Origin: Panacagrimonas sp052387695
Lineage (GTDB): Bacteria > Pseudomonadota > Gammaproteobacteria > Nevskiales > Nevskiaceae
Direction of reading: 5' to 3'
Assembly (NCBI GenBank): GCA_052387695.1
Contig: JBQTIX010000002.1
Coordinates: 79,295 to 143,294, forward strand
DNA: 64,000 nucleotides
The notes under the pieces were generated by a model, which saw only the letters and a program-made list of their open reading frames with translations, had not been told where the DNA came from and did not search any database. A program made the position numbers and the translations under genes. This document shows, piece after piece, positions 25,750-34,328 of the stretch (position 1 is its first letter; every line of letters begins with the position of its first letter).

Positions 25750-26784
25750 TCAGTGCCCCTGACGACCGAGGCGCGCACGGTACTCGCGTGGCGAGCACAG
25801 GGCACGCTCACGGAACGCGCGCGTGAAATTGGCGGGATCGTTGAAGCCCAGCGAATACGCCACTTCGGTGACGCTCATGCTGCCTGCCGCCAGTCGCTCG
25901 CAGGCCAGCTCGTGCTGGATGCGACCGGCGAGCGCTCGGAACGTGGTGCCCTCGCGTTCCAGGTAACGGTTGAGCGTGCGCGGCGAGATGTTGAGCATGG
26001 CTGCCAGTTCCGCGAGCGTCGGCAGTCCCTCGCTCACCTCGCGCAGGGTCATCGCCACCCAGTCCGCGAACTGGCGGATGCTGGCGACGTGCGCGACCTG
26101 CGCACGGCAGCGTTCCTCCGCCACCTTGAGCGCATTGGGGTCCTCCATCCTCAGCGGGTAGGCGCGCAGATCGGCCGCGAAGCGCAGCCGTGCACCGGGC
26201 ACCCGTTCCGTTCCGAACTCGGCCTCGACACCGCGCAGTTCGGCGTAGCGCCTGGCGTGCGGCGGATTCGGGATCGACAGGTGGATTCGGCAGGGCGGGG
26301 CACGGCCGCCCATCAAATCCTGCACGTCGCGCAGCGCCGCCATCGCAATGGCTTCGAGATGAAAGGCGAGGCACTCGTGCCCCATCGCGATGATCGGCAT
26401 GAAGTGCAGCTCGCTGAAATCCACACCACTTTTGTAGCGCATGCGAAAGCTCGGCATCACCAGGCGGAAGTAGCGCGCAACGAAACTCATCGCGCGCTCC
26501 ACGTTGGGACTGCTCAACATGCCGAAGCCGACGATGCTGTGCGTGCTTACGTTCAGCAGCTTGCCGAGGTCGAAGCCGAGGTCGCTGCGACCGGTGAGCT
26601 GGTTGAGATGCCCGAGGAGCGCCTCCACCTGCGAGAACTTCAGCGTAGCGTCGGACTCGGTCAGCAGGCTGTCCGGCAGGCCCAGGTCGTGCAGCACCCT
26701 GGCCACGTCCACGCCATACCGCGCCAGAACCTCGGCCAGGCGCAGGTAATAGCGAACGGGAACCCGCAAGTCACGACGCGCCAA
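25750..26784 (-). CDS. AraC family transcriptional regulator
   Basis: DNA-binding regulator of 344 residues of the OruR/ArgR-like subgroup: an N-terminal ligand-sensing domain (~20-200, the arabinose-binding-like domain of PF12625) and a C-terminal double helix-turn-helix (~240-338; LAAMLNISPRTLNRYLEREG and VTEVAYSLGFNDPANFTRAF). The start is TTG 26784, supported by GGGAGGAG seven bases upstream and by the first residues MARRDLRVPVRYY fitting the family. The divergent acyltransferase and monooxygenase genes are its most likely targets. Such regulators often respond to fatty-acid-like or aromatic compounds. Confidence 0.9.
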   Translation of the reverse strand: MARRDLRVPVRYYLRLAEVLARYGVDVARVLHDLGLPDSLLTESDATLKFSQVEALLGHLNQLTGRSDLGFDLGKLLNVSTHSIVGFGMLSSPNVERAMSFVARYFRLVMPSFRMRYKSGVDFSELHFMPIIAMGHECLAFHLEAIAMAALRDVQDLMGGRAPPCRIHLSIPNPPHARRYAELRGVEAEFGTERVPGARLRFAADLRAYPLRMEDPNALKVAEERCRAQVAHVASIRQFADWVAMTLREVSEGLPTLAELAAMLNISPRTLNRYLEREGTTFRALAGRIQHELACERLAAGSMSVTEVAYSLGFNDPANFTRAFRERALCSPREYRARLGRQGH

Positions 26785-26973
26785 GTTTCTCCTCCCGAAA
26801 ACCGCTGTCGGGAAACGACAAGATGATGGCGTGGAATGACAGGAAGCGCCAGCGCAGGAACCTCAGTATTCGAGCGCGGATTGGAACAGCGCAACGGCGC
26901 AAGGAAGCGCACGTGGCAGCCAGTTCGGCCTCCGGCCGGAGAGTTCACCGGCGTCTACCACCGAGCCCTCGCA

Positions 26974-27873
26974 ATGACTCTCCTCGCGGCACACGCAGTC
27001 CGTCTCGAAGAATCGCTCCCCATCGACGCCGGCAACACCGTACGCAAGACCATCGGCGACCGTGCGCGCAGCAACTGGAACACGCGCGGTGCCGATCCGG
27101 ACTACATGGAGAGGATCCGCCCCGTGGTGGACTTCATGCTCGACCGCTATTTCCGCGTCGAGACCACGGGCTGGGAACGTCTGCCGAAGGGCCCCTGCCT
27201 GCTTGTCGGCATCCACTCCGGGACCTGGCTGACGATGGACGCCTGGTCGCTCGTGCTGGACTGGTGGCGCCACTTCGGCCGCTCGCGTCCGCTGCACGGC
27301 ACGGCGCACGACGCACTCATGGCCATGCCCGGCCTGGGTGCGTTCTTCCGCAAGGTCGGCGTGGTGCCGGCTTCGCGCGAGTCCGTCACCGCCGCGCTCG
27401 ACGCCGGTCACGACGTGGTGGTGTGGCCGGGTGGCGAGGTGGACGCAATGCGCACCTGGAAGCAGCGCCACGACGTGCTGTTCGCGAAGCGTCGCGGCTT
27501 CGTGAAGCAGGCGATTCTCTCCGGCGTGCCGATCGTGCCGGTCGCCACGGTCGGCGGTGCGGACACAGTGTTCGTGTTGTCCGAAGGTCGCTGGCTGGCC
27601 AAGGCGCTACAGCTCAAGAAACTCTTGCGCTCGGAGACGGCGCCCATCGTCGCCGGGCTGCCCTTCGGCATCTGGCCGGAACTGCTGCCCAGCCACATCC
27701 CGCTGCCGTCCAAGATCGTCAACGAGATCCTGCCGCCGATCCGCGTGAGCGCCAAGCCGGAGCGCGCCGATGACGACGCCTACGTCGACCAAATTTACGG
27801 GAAGGTGCAGGCGCGCATCCAGGAGGCGGTGAGCCTGCTGGCCAATCAGCGCCGCTTTCCGATCATCGGCTGA
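26974..27873 (+). CDS. Lysophospholipid acyltransferase-like protein
   Basis: Predicted membrane-associated acyltransferase of about 299 residues that would transfer an acyl chain to a glycerol- or sterol-type acceptor. The PlsC signature is present: HSGTWLTMD (HX4D-type) near residue 73, VGVVPASRES, VWPGGEVDAMRTW (block III) and GVPIVPVATVGG (block IV). The frame is open to an ATG at 26836, adding 46 residues, but that part (RKRTWQPVRPPAGE..) does not look conserved and no ribosome site decides between them. It is divergent from the AraC regulator and 16 bases before the broken monooxygenase gene, whose ATG is preceded by GTAGGAGGAA. Confidence 0.8.
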   Translation: MTLLAAHAVRLEESLPIDAGNTVRKTIGDRARSNWNTRGADPDYMERIRPVVDFMLDRYFRVETTGWERLPKGPCLLVGIHSGTWLTMDAWSLVLDWWRHFGRSRPLHGTAHDALMAMPGLGAFFRKVGVVPASRESVTAALDAGHDVVVWPGGEVDAMRTWKQRHDVLFAKRRGFVKQAILSGVPIVPVATVGGADTVFVLSEGRWLAKALQLKKLLRSETAPIVAGLPFGIWPELLPSHIPLPSKIVNEILPPIRVSAKPERADDDAYVDQIYGKVQARIQEAVSLLANQRRFPIIG

Positions 27874-27889
27874 TCGTAGGAGGAAACAC

Positions 27890-28803
27890 ATGGGTACACC
27901 GTCAATTGCGATTATCGGCACCGGCTTTGGCGGCCTGGGCCTCGCGATCAAGCTAAAGCAGGCCGGTTACAAGAACATCACGTTGTTCGAGAAGGCCGAA
28001 GATGTCGGCGGCGTGTGGCGCGACAACAGTTATCCCGGTGCGGCCTGCGACGTGCCCTCGCATCTGTACTCCTTCTCCTTCGAGCAGGATCGCGGTTGGG
28101 CCAACCGCTACGGCAAGGCCGGCGAGATCCACCGCTACCTGCGTCACTGCGCGGACAAGTACGGCATCCGTCCGCTGATCCTTTTCAACACCGAGATCGC
28201 CGGCGCGGACTTCGACGAGACGCGCGGCCTGTGGACCTTGCGCAGCACGAGCGGCGAGACCTTCGAGGCGAACCTGATGGTGTCGGCCGTCGGCCAGCTC
28301 AACCGTCCCGCATACCCGAGGCTCAAAGGACTAGCCAGGTTCAAGGGCAAGGCCTTCTACTCCGCGACCTGGGACCACGGCTACGATCTGAAGGGCAAGC
28401 GTGTCGCGGTGATCGGCACCGGCGCCAGCGCGATCCAGTTCGTGCCGGAGATCGCGCCGCAGGTGGCGCAGCTCGACCTCTACCAGCGATCGGCGCCCTA
28501 CGTGCTGCCCAAGCCCGACCGCGAATACCCGATCGTCGAGAAGACGCTGTTCAAGAAGTGGACGCAGTGAAGAAGATGCAGGGCAAGCGTCTGCGCTACC
28601 TCGACCTGCGCTCTGACGTTCAGAGCGAGTTCAACCGCGAGGTGCAGGAGCGCATGAAGCGCACCGTGTGGGCCCAGGGTTGCACGAGCTGGTACCAGAC
28701 CGCGAGCGGCAAGAACACCAACAACTGGCCGGGCTTCACCATCGAATACCGCGAGCGCACGCGCAGGCTCGACCTTGGTCAGTACGAGCAGGTCACGGCC
28801 TGA
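27890..28803 (+). pseudogene. Flavin-containing (Baeyer-Villiger type) monooxygenase, internally deleted and frameshifted
   Basis: The first 226 codons are an intact N-terminal half: FAD motif IGTGFGGLG, DNSYPGAACDVPSHLYSFS, a Baeyer-Villiger-like FKGKAFYSATW (Tyr where the fingerprint has His) and NADPH motif VIGTGASAIQ. After KTLFKKWTQ a TGA ends the frame. The next bases, in another frame, encode the family's C-terminus: VKKMQGKRLRYLDLR, then WAQGCTSWYQ, KNTNNWPGFTIEYR. Relative to ~490-residue relatives about 180 residues between the two are missing, so this is a real deletion plus frameshift, not a single-base error. The enzyme would insert oxygen next to a ketone; the gene is presumably dead. 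Confidence 0.85.
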
Positions 28804-28847
28804 GCGGATCGCGAGAGTCCGGCCATGAAGCGCTTTCTGTTAGGGAT

Positions 28848-28980
28848 GGTCTGCGCAGGTTCAATCCGATTTGTAGGTCGGTTCAAGCCGAAGGCGGAAC
28901 CGACGGCGCGTCCCCTCAACGAAGGACGCATGTCGCCTCCGCCCGCGAAAAGCACGCGGGCTTGAGCCGACCTACACACC
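28848..28980 (+). repeat. Interspersed palindrome-bounded repeat, copy 3
   Basis: Cleanest copy. GTAGGTCGGTTCAAGCC at 28873 and its near-exact complement GGCTTGAGCCGACCTAC at 28959-28975 bound the core, with GGTTCAAGCCGAAGGCGGAA inside forming a second hairpin. It sits just past the monooxygenase remnant. Confidence 0.78.
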
Positions 28981-29358
28981 TGACGCAGCGGCCCGCCGCA
29001 CCGGCGAAAGCCGCCGCGATGCGCGGCGTGTCTGATTTACGCGGCCGGTTCAGAAGCATGACGCGAACCGGTACGGCGAGGGTTCGACGGCGCTCGAAAA
29101 ATCCACTTTACAACTCAGGACAATTCTAATCGCACGATGCGGCTCCTTCTACTTCGAGAAGGATGGCGCGAGTTGTTTGGGAATGCGTCGCCGGAAGGAA
29201 ATCTTCCGACGAATGGGCAAAAACGATCACTTTGCAACGGAGAGTTAACGAGATGCGTTGACGGAGATGCTTAGGGAGTGCCAGCAAGTCGGGAGATCGG
29301 CACTCGGGTGCGCGGCCGATTTGCGCAGGGACAGGTGGAGGAAAAAGGTTTCGGTCAT
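28981..29358. other. Gene-free stretch before the AbiE operon end
   Basis: No credible coding frame, RNA or repeat was recognised in this stretch. Base composition drops around 29110-29260 compared with the neighbours. Confidence 0.5.
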
Positions 29359-30264
29359 CTAGCCGCGCGGCGGGATGACCTGTGCCTGCGCGAAGGCGTC
29401 GCGCAGGCGCCGCACCACGTCACTCAATGCCAGCTCGCCCAGACGATTCTTTTTGAGGAAGGCTCGCCACTGCGCTTGCTTAGCCATGTCGGTTGCGAAA
29501 CCGTCGCTCAGGCCCACGGGTGTGACTGCGGGCATCGCCATCTGCCGGCGGTTGAAAGTTGCTTCGATCGCCCGCTTAATCTCGCGCGGATCAAGCGTGT
29601 CCTCGCTCAGCAGAATCCACAGGTCGAAGTAATCCTTCATGCGACTGTTCGCCATACCTAGCAGGCAGATCACATGAAACTTCTCAGCGACTACCGTGTA
29701 TTTCGGATAGGCGCGCAGTTTGGGTGATGGCAGGTCGTTGAGCAGCACCGGGTAGTCAATCGCCTCCGGTGCCGGTGTCACGGCATCGCCGAAGCCGATA
29801 TCCACTTGTAGTGTGAGACGCGCGCCGTCGAGCTTGGCGAGGATCTCGATGCGCACACCTCCGTAACCCGGTGGGCTTACGCGGGAGTGACTTAATGTCA
29901 CTCCCGCGCTGGGACCCACCGCCTTGCGGATCTCGCTGCCTTTGACCTGCTTGGGATCGAACTCGATGCCGTCTTCAGACGCGATCCGACAGATGTCCTG
30001 AAACACGGCAACCACGGAATCGATGTCATCGGGGCCGGCGCCTAGCAGATCGGCGTCGCGTGTAGGCCGGTGCGGAATGTCATACCAAAGCGAGAACAGC
30101 AGCGCGCCCTTGAGCAGAAAGTTGGGCGCGTACGGTGAAACTGATAGCCGATACAGCAGCCGCTCCAGCCCATAGTGCGTCAGCACCAGGTTGAAATCCT
30201 GTTTGCGCGCGTCGGCCACGTTCTTGAGCCGGGCACGGATCGAGGCGGCGGCATTGCGGCTCAT
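29359..30264 (-). CDS. AbiEii-type nucleotidyltransferase toxin
   Basis: Toxin of a type IV toxin-antitoxin / abortive infection system, a nucleotidyltransferase fold enzyme of 301 residues. KGALLFSLWYDIPHRPTRDA followed by DLLG is the conserved nucleotidyltransferase core, VDIGFGDAV the next conserved block, and KYTVVAEKFHVICLLGMANS the segment with the catalytic Lys/Glu region; LPSPKLRAYP also fits the family. The start ATG 30264 overlaps the antitoxin stop by four bases (ATGA). Between EIRKA and YGGVRIEI there is an extra stretch, VGPSAGVTLSHSRVSPPG, encoded by a palindromic DNA insertion. Whether the toxin is still active is uncertain. Confidence 0.88.
   Translation of the reverse strand: MSRNAAASIRARLKNVADARKQDFNLVLTHYGLERLLYRLSVSPYAPNFLLKGALLFSLWYDIPHRPTRDADLLGAGPDDIDSVVAVFQDICRIASEDGIEFDPKQVKGSEIRKAVGPSAGVTLSHSRVSPPGYGGVRIEILAKLDGARLTLQVDIGFGDAVTPAPEAIDYPVLLNDLPSPKLRAYPKYTVVAEKFHVICLLGMANSRMKDYFDLWILLSEDTLDPREIKRAIEATFNRRQMAMPAVTPVGLSDGFATDMAKQAQWRAFLKKNRLGELALSDVVRRLRDAFAQAQVIPPRG
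29870..29920. repeat. 51-bp palindromic insertion inside the AbiEii gene
   Basis: GGTGGG ... CCCACC outer arms and a perfect 12-bp inner stem CGCGGGAGTGAC / GTCACTCCCGCG with loop TTAAT. It is 51 bases long, 17 codons, so the frame is kept. It falls where family members normally have no extra residues, which suggests a REP-like palindrome that entered the gene. Confidence 0.65.
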
Positions 30265-30887
30265 GCGGTGAGCGATTCGAGATAAGGGCGCATGACATTG
30301 GCTACCCGGTTGATCGTGGCGTAGTGCGACAGCTCATCCATGGTGAACCGCTTCAGCCGCCAGCCTTCATGCAGCGCTTCGAGGGCCACGTCGAGACCGA
30401 TCTTGTTGCGGTATTTGAAGCAGTCCGCGACCGTCTTGGCCGCACAGAAAACGGGAACCGAGATGCCGTCCACCTTCACCTGTTCAACGCCTTCGGTCAG
30501 CGTCGATTCCGACATGCGGACGATGCGCAGCGCAGGTTGATCGAGGCGCGGTGCCACGACGTTATTCGGCACCGCCAGCCAGACCTCAAATGGAGCCTGG
30601 GTGCCGATCTCATGCACGCGCAGCGCGGAGAGCAGGCAAACCACGCCACGCGGCACGCGCAGGGCGACTTCCGCCAGCGAGCGATGCGCGCTCACCTGTT
30701 TGTTCGGCAGGCTGTAAAGGCCACGCGCCACGCGCTGAATCTTCCCGGCAGCGACCAGCCGAGTGAGCACGACGGTAGGGAGGCCCTGGGCCTTGAGATC
30801 ACGGGCGCGCAGCAGACTTTTGCGGCGCGCAAGCCTTAGCGCGGACTTCTCGATGGTGGCAACAGGCTGCTTCATGGACGCTAGCAT
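30261..30887 (-). CDS. AbiEi-type antitoxin and transcriptional repressor
   Basis: Antitoxin of 208 residues. The N-terminal winged helix (~20-70; LLRARDLKAQGLPTVVLTRL followed by VAAGKIQRVARGLYSLP) is the DNA-binding domain of AbiEi proteins. The C-terminal domain holds VCLLSALRVHEIGTQ.PFEVW and VPVFCAAKTVADCFKYRNKI, shared by the family. AbiEi proteins repress their own promoter by binding inverted repeats, and one lies just upstream (30899-30922). ATG 30887 gives the longest form; ATG 30875 (MKQPVATIEK) is a possible true start since no ribosome site separates them. It is translationally coupled to the toxin gene. Confidence 0.88.
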   Translation of the reverse strand: MLASMKQPVATIEKSALRLARRKSLLRARDLKAQGLPTVVLTRLVAAGKIQRVARGLYSLPNKQVSAHRSLAEVALRVPRGVVCLLSALRVHEIGTQAPFEVWLAVPNNVVAPRLDQPALRIVRMSESTLTEGVEQVKVDGISVPVFCAAKTVADCFKYRNKIGLDVALEALHEGWRLKRFTMDELSHYATINRVANVMRPYLESLTA

Positions 30888-30898
30888 GTTGCGGTATC

Positions 30899-30922
30899 AA
30901 TGTAGATGTCAATATATACATT
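30899..30922 (-). promoter_or_regulatory. AbiE promoter region with inverted repeat
   Basis: AATGTA-N12-TACATT forms an inverted repeat in a distinctly AT-rich patch, and a perfect TTGACA (-35-like) lies within it on the minus strand (30912-30907). This is the expected place for AbiEi autorepression. Confidence 0.5.
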
Positions 30923-31111
30923 AATAACGCAACACGATATTCACGGGAGTCCTCGGACGTAGCCGGCTTCTATCCGAGGTTACATATCAGGCCAGAAACC
31001 GAAGCGAGCCATTTCGGCGATCTCACCCAAATGGTTTGCATCGGCTGTTGCTGATTGACAAGGATTGTTCGGTTTGCTGCTTTCTGCTCGTCGGGCGTTG
31101 ACCAGCCATTT

Positions 31112-31149
31112 AAGAACCAAGGTGATGAATAAGAACCAAGGTGATGAAT
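31112..31149. repeat. Tandem 19-bp direct repeat
   Basis: AAGAACCAAGGTGATGAAT occurs twice without a gap. It lies in the 366-base interval between the AbiE promoter and the RND pump gene end; no gene was recognised there. Confidence 0.7.
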
Positions 31150-31253
31150 AGTGGGAAAAGTACGCCGGTAAGAAAGTGCCAGTTCCTGCCACTCGCGAGT
31201 GGCTGCTCTACGACCCCCAGTTTTTTCGACATCCTCAGCGCTCAACCTTAAGC

Positions 31254-34200
31254 CTATGCCGCTTGCTGTCGGCGATCGACAGATCGCTTAGTTCCAAACC
31301 AGATGACATACAGCGGTGGCAGAAACAGCAGTGTCAGCACCGTTCCGCCAATGGTGCCGCCGATCAGGGTGTAGGCCATCGATCCCCAGAACGCCGAGAA
31401 CGTCAGCGGAATGAATGCGAACACCGCCGCAAGTGCGGTAAGGACAACTGGTCTGGCGCGCTGAACCGTGGCCTCCACGACTGCGTCAACAGTGGCCATT
31501 CCCGCCCGCTCGTTCTCATTGATCTGGCCGATGAGGATCAGGGTGTTGCGCATGATGATCCCGGCCAGGCCGATCAGCCCGATGATGGCGTTGAAACCGA
31601 AGGGCTGGTTGAAGAGGAGCAAGGTCGGCACCACGCCCACGATTCCCAGCGGCGCGGTGGTCAGCACCATGGCCATCGCGGCCAGGGATCGGACCTGAAA
31701 GATGATCACGACCATCATCAGGATCAGCATGATCGGCACGACCTTGGCGAGTTCCGCGTTGGCCTTGCCAGCTTCTTCGAGCGCAGCGCCGGTCTCGATC
31801 TTGTAGCCCGCAGGAAGGCTCTCGATGATCGGCGCAATCTTCTCGATGACTTGCAGAGAAACCTCGGGCGGCTGGAACTCATCGCCCACGTCGCCTCTGA
31901 CCGTGATGGTCGGATAGCGGTCGCGACGGCGCATGACCGGATTTTCCATCCGCACTTCGGTTCGGCCGATCTGGTCGAACGGAACCCGCTGTCCCTCGGC
32001 GCCGATCAGGGTGAACGCGGCCAGCTTGGCCGGATCGAGGCGGTTCGCCCCAGCGCTGCGGGCGATCACGTCGACCGAACGAATGTTCTCGCGCACCTGG
32101 GTTACCGCGATGCCGTTGAGGAGAAACTGCATCTGCTCGCCTACGTCGCGCGAGGACAAGCCCATGGCGCGCAGGCGATCCTGATCGAGCACGAAGTGGA
32201 CGGTGGGCACGCGCTCGCCCCAGTCCGTGTTCACCTGGCGCAGCTCGGGCATCTGCTTCATCACGCCGAGCACTTGTTCGGCGATGCGCCTCACCGTGGC
32301 CTCTTCCGGACCCATGACCCGGAACGCGACCGGGAAGAGAGACGGCGGACCAAACACAATGCGGACGGGCCGGATCCGCGCCTCCGGCACGAATCCGTCG
32401 GCGGCAGCCTTACGCACGCGACGGAGCAGCGCCTCGCGCGCAGCCGAGTCAGGCGTGAGCACGACGATCTTGGCGAATGCGGGATCGGGCAGCTCTGGAT
32501 GAATGGCCAGGTAGAAGCGCGGGGCACCCTGGCCGATGTAGCTGGTCACGACGCGGGTCTCGGGCTGCTGGTCGAGCCATGCCTCCACCTTTTTCACAGC
32601 CGCGCTGGTGGCCTCGATGCTGGTGCCTTCCGGCATCTGCACTTCAATCAGCACTTCCGGGCGATCAGAGTTGGGGAAGAACTGCTGCTTGGCCAGCCCA
32701 ATGCCCAGCACCGAAATCACCAATGTCGCGCCCACCGCCAGCGCAACCTTCTTCCGATGCGTGACCGCCTTGACGACCCAGGCGCGCAGCCGGCGATATC
32801 GCGGCGTGCCGTAGATGGCCGCGTGTCCTCCTTCGACACGGCGGATCTCGGGCAGGAGCTTGACCCCGAGGTAGGGCGTGAACGCCACCGCCACCACCCA
32901 CGATGCGAGCAGGGAAAAATTCACTACCCAGAAGATGTTGCCGGCGTACTCACCGGCGCCCGACTTGGCGAAGGCCACCGGCATCAGCCCGATGGCCGTC
33001 ACCAGGGTTCCGGACAGCATGGGCGCGGCGGTGTGGCTCCAGGCGTGCGTCACCGCCGCAATCCGGTCGAGGCCTTCTTCCATGCGCACGACCATGGCCT
33101 CGATCACGATGATCGCGTCGTCCACCAGCAAGCCGAGCGACAGGATCAAGGCGCCGAGCGTGATGCGATCAAAGTCGCGGCCGGTGGCGAGCATGATCAC
33201 GAAGACCGCGGCCAGGGTCAGCGGCACGGCGGCAGCCACCACCAGACCCACGCGCCAGCCCATGCTGAGCAGGCTCACTAGGATCACCACCAGCAGCGCG
33301 ACGGCGAACTTCACCATGAACTCGCCGTAGGCTTCCTTGATGTTGACCGACTGATCGGTGACCTTGTCGAGCGACAAGCCCAGCGGCATTTCGGCGGTGA
33401 TCGCGGCGTGTTCCTTCTCCAGGTTCTCGCCCAGCTGCAGGCCGTTGTAGCGGTCCTGCATCACGACGCCCAAGAGCAGCGTCGGCTCGCCGCCGTTGCG
33501 GATCATGAAGCTTGCCGGGTCCTCGTAGCCGTGTCTGACCTCGGCAAAGTCGGACAGCTTGAGCGTGCGCCCCTGGGACACGATGGGCGTGTCGCGAATC
33601 TTGTCGATGTCGTCGAGCGCGCCGTCGAGCCGCATGAAAACCTGCGGGCCGTGGGTGTTGATCGATCCGGCCGGCGTGAGCACATTGCGATTATTGAGCG
33701 CGGCAAAGACGTCGCGCGGGGAGATACCGAGCGTCGCCAGGCGCTCGTACGAGAAATCGACGTAGATCCGTTCCGGACGCTCGCCGATGATCTTCACCTT
33801 CTTGACGCCCGCCACGTGCAGCAGGCGCTGGCGCAGTTGCTCGGCCTCGCGCACCAGCACCCGATGCGGAACATCCTTGGCCTTGAGTGCGTAGAGCACG
33901 AACGTGACGTCGCCGTACTCGTCGTCGATGAGCGGACCGATGACGCCACGAGGGAGTTTCAGGGCTTCGTCGCCCAATTTCTTGCGCGCCTGATACAACT
34001 CGTCGGCCACTGCCGAAGGCGGAGTCGAGTCCTTCAGCGATACCGTCATGAAGGCGAGGCCGGGCCGCGTGAAAGTTTCCGTCCAGTCGTACCAGCGCAG
34101 TTCCTGCATCCGCTTTTCCAGCGGTTCGGCGACCAGGTTCTGCATCTCCTCGGCGGTGGCGCCCGGCCAGGCCACCGCGACGGTCATGATCTTCACGCTG

Positions 34201-34328
34201 AAGCTGGGATCTTCCGCGCGGCCCAGATTGAAGAAGGCGTAGGTGCCGGCGACGACGATCGCGATGATCAGGAACAGCGTCACGCCGCGCTCGCGCACGG
34301 CCCACGCGGAAAGGTTGAAGCCACTCAC
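31254..34328 (-). CDS. RND efflux pump, inner-membrane permease
   Basis: Proton-driven trimeric exporter of 1024 residues, the usual length of AcrB-type pumps. GTG 34328 is chosen because its GTGA overlaps the adaptor gene's stop and yields VSGFNLSAWAVRERGVTLF, a normal start; the frame is open 14 codons further. Single helix at ~13-32, then the periplasmic porter domain, then a helix block containing LILSLGLLVDDAIIVIEAMV with the paired proton-relay Asp, and the same arrangement again in the second half (LIGLAGIIMRNTLILIGQIN). It is the last gene of the nine-gene operon. Substrate class is unknown; the enzyme genes upstream suggest an organic electrophile or fatty-acid-like compound. No outer-membrane channel gene accompanies it. 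Confidence 0.95.
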   Translation of the reverse strand: MSGFNLSAWAVRERGVTLFLIIAIVVAGTYAFFNLGRAEDPSFSVKIMTVAVAWPGATAEEMQNLVAEPLEKRMQELRWYDWTETFTRPGLAFMTVSLKDSTPPSAVADELYQARKKLGDEALKLPRGVIGPLIDDEYGDVTFVLYALKAKDVPHRVLVREAEQLRQRLLHVAGVKKVKIIGERPERIYVDFSYERLATLGISPRDVFAALNNRNVLTPAGSINTHGPQVFMRLDGALDDIDKIRDTPIVSQGRTLKLSDFAEVRHGYEDPASFMIRNGGEPTLLLGVVMQDRYNGLQLGENLEKEHAAITAEMPLGLSLDKVTDQSVNIKEAYGEFMVKFAVALLVVILVSLLSMGWRVGLVVAAAVPLTLAAVFVIMLATGRDFDRITLGALILSLGLLVDDAIIVIEAMVVRMEEGLDRIAAVTHAWSHTAAPMLSGTLVTAIGLMPVAFAKSGAGEYAGNIFWVVNFSLLASWVVAVAFTPYLGVKLLPEIRRVEGGHAAIYGTPRYRRLRAWVVKAVTHRKKVALAVGATLVISVLGIGLAKQQFFPNSDRPEVLIEVQMPEGTSIEATSAAVKKVEAWLDQQPETRVVTSYIGQGAPRFYLAIHPELPDPAFAKIVVLTPDSAAREALLRRVRKAAADGFVPEARIRPVRIVFGPPSLFPVAFRVMGPEEATVRRIAEQVLGVMKQMPELRQVNTDWGERVPTVHFVLDQDRLRAMGLSSRDVGEQMQFLLNGIAVTQVRENIRSVDVIARSAGANRLDPAKLAAFTLIGAEGQRVPFDQIGRTEVRMENPVMRRRDRYPTITVRGDVGDEFQPPEVSLQVIEKIAPIIESLPAGYKIETGAALEEAGKANAELAKVVPIMLILMMVVIIFQVRSLAAMAMVLTTAPLGIVGVVPTLLLFNQPFGFNAIIGLIGLAGIIMRNTLILIGQINENERAGMATVDAVVEATVQRARPVVLTALAAVFAFIPLTFSAFWGSMAYTLIGGTIGGTVLTLLFLPPLYVIWFGTKRSVDRRQQAA

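Noticed and set aside
30970..31245. Small minus-strand frame between AbiE and the RND pump gene
   Set aside because: It runs through the tandem 19-bp repeat, has no ribosome site and no recognisable protein character.
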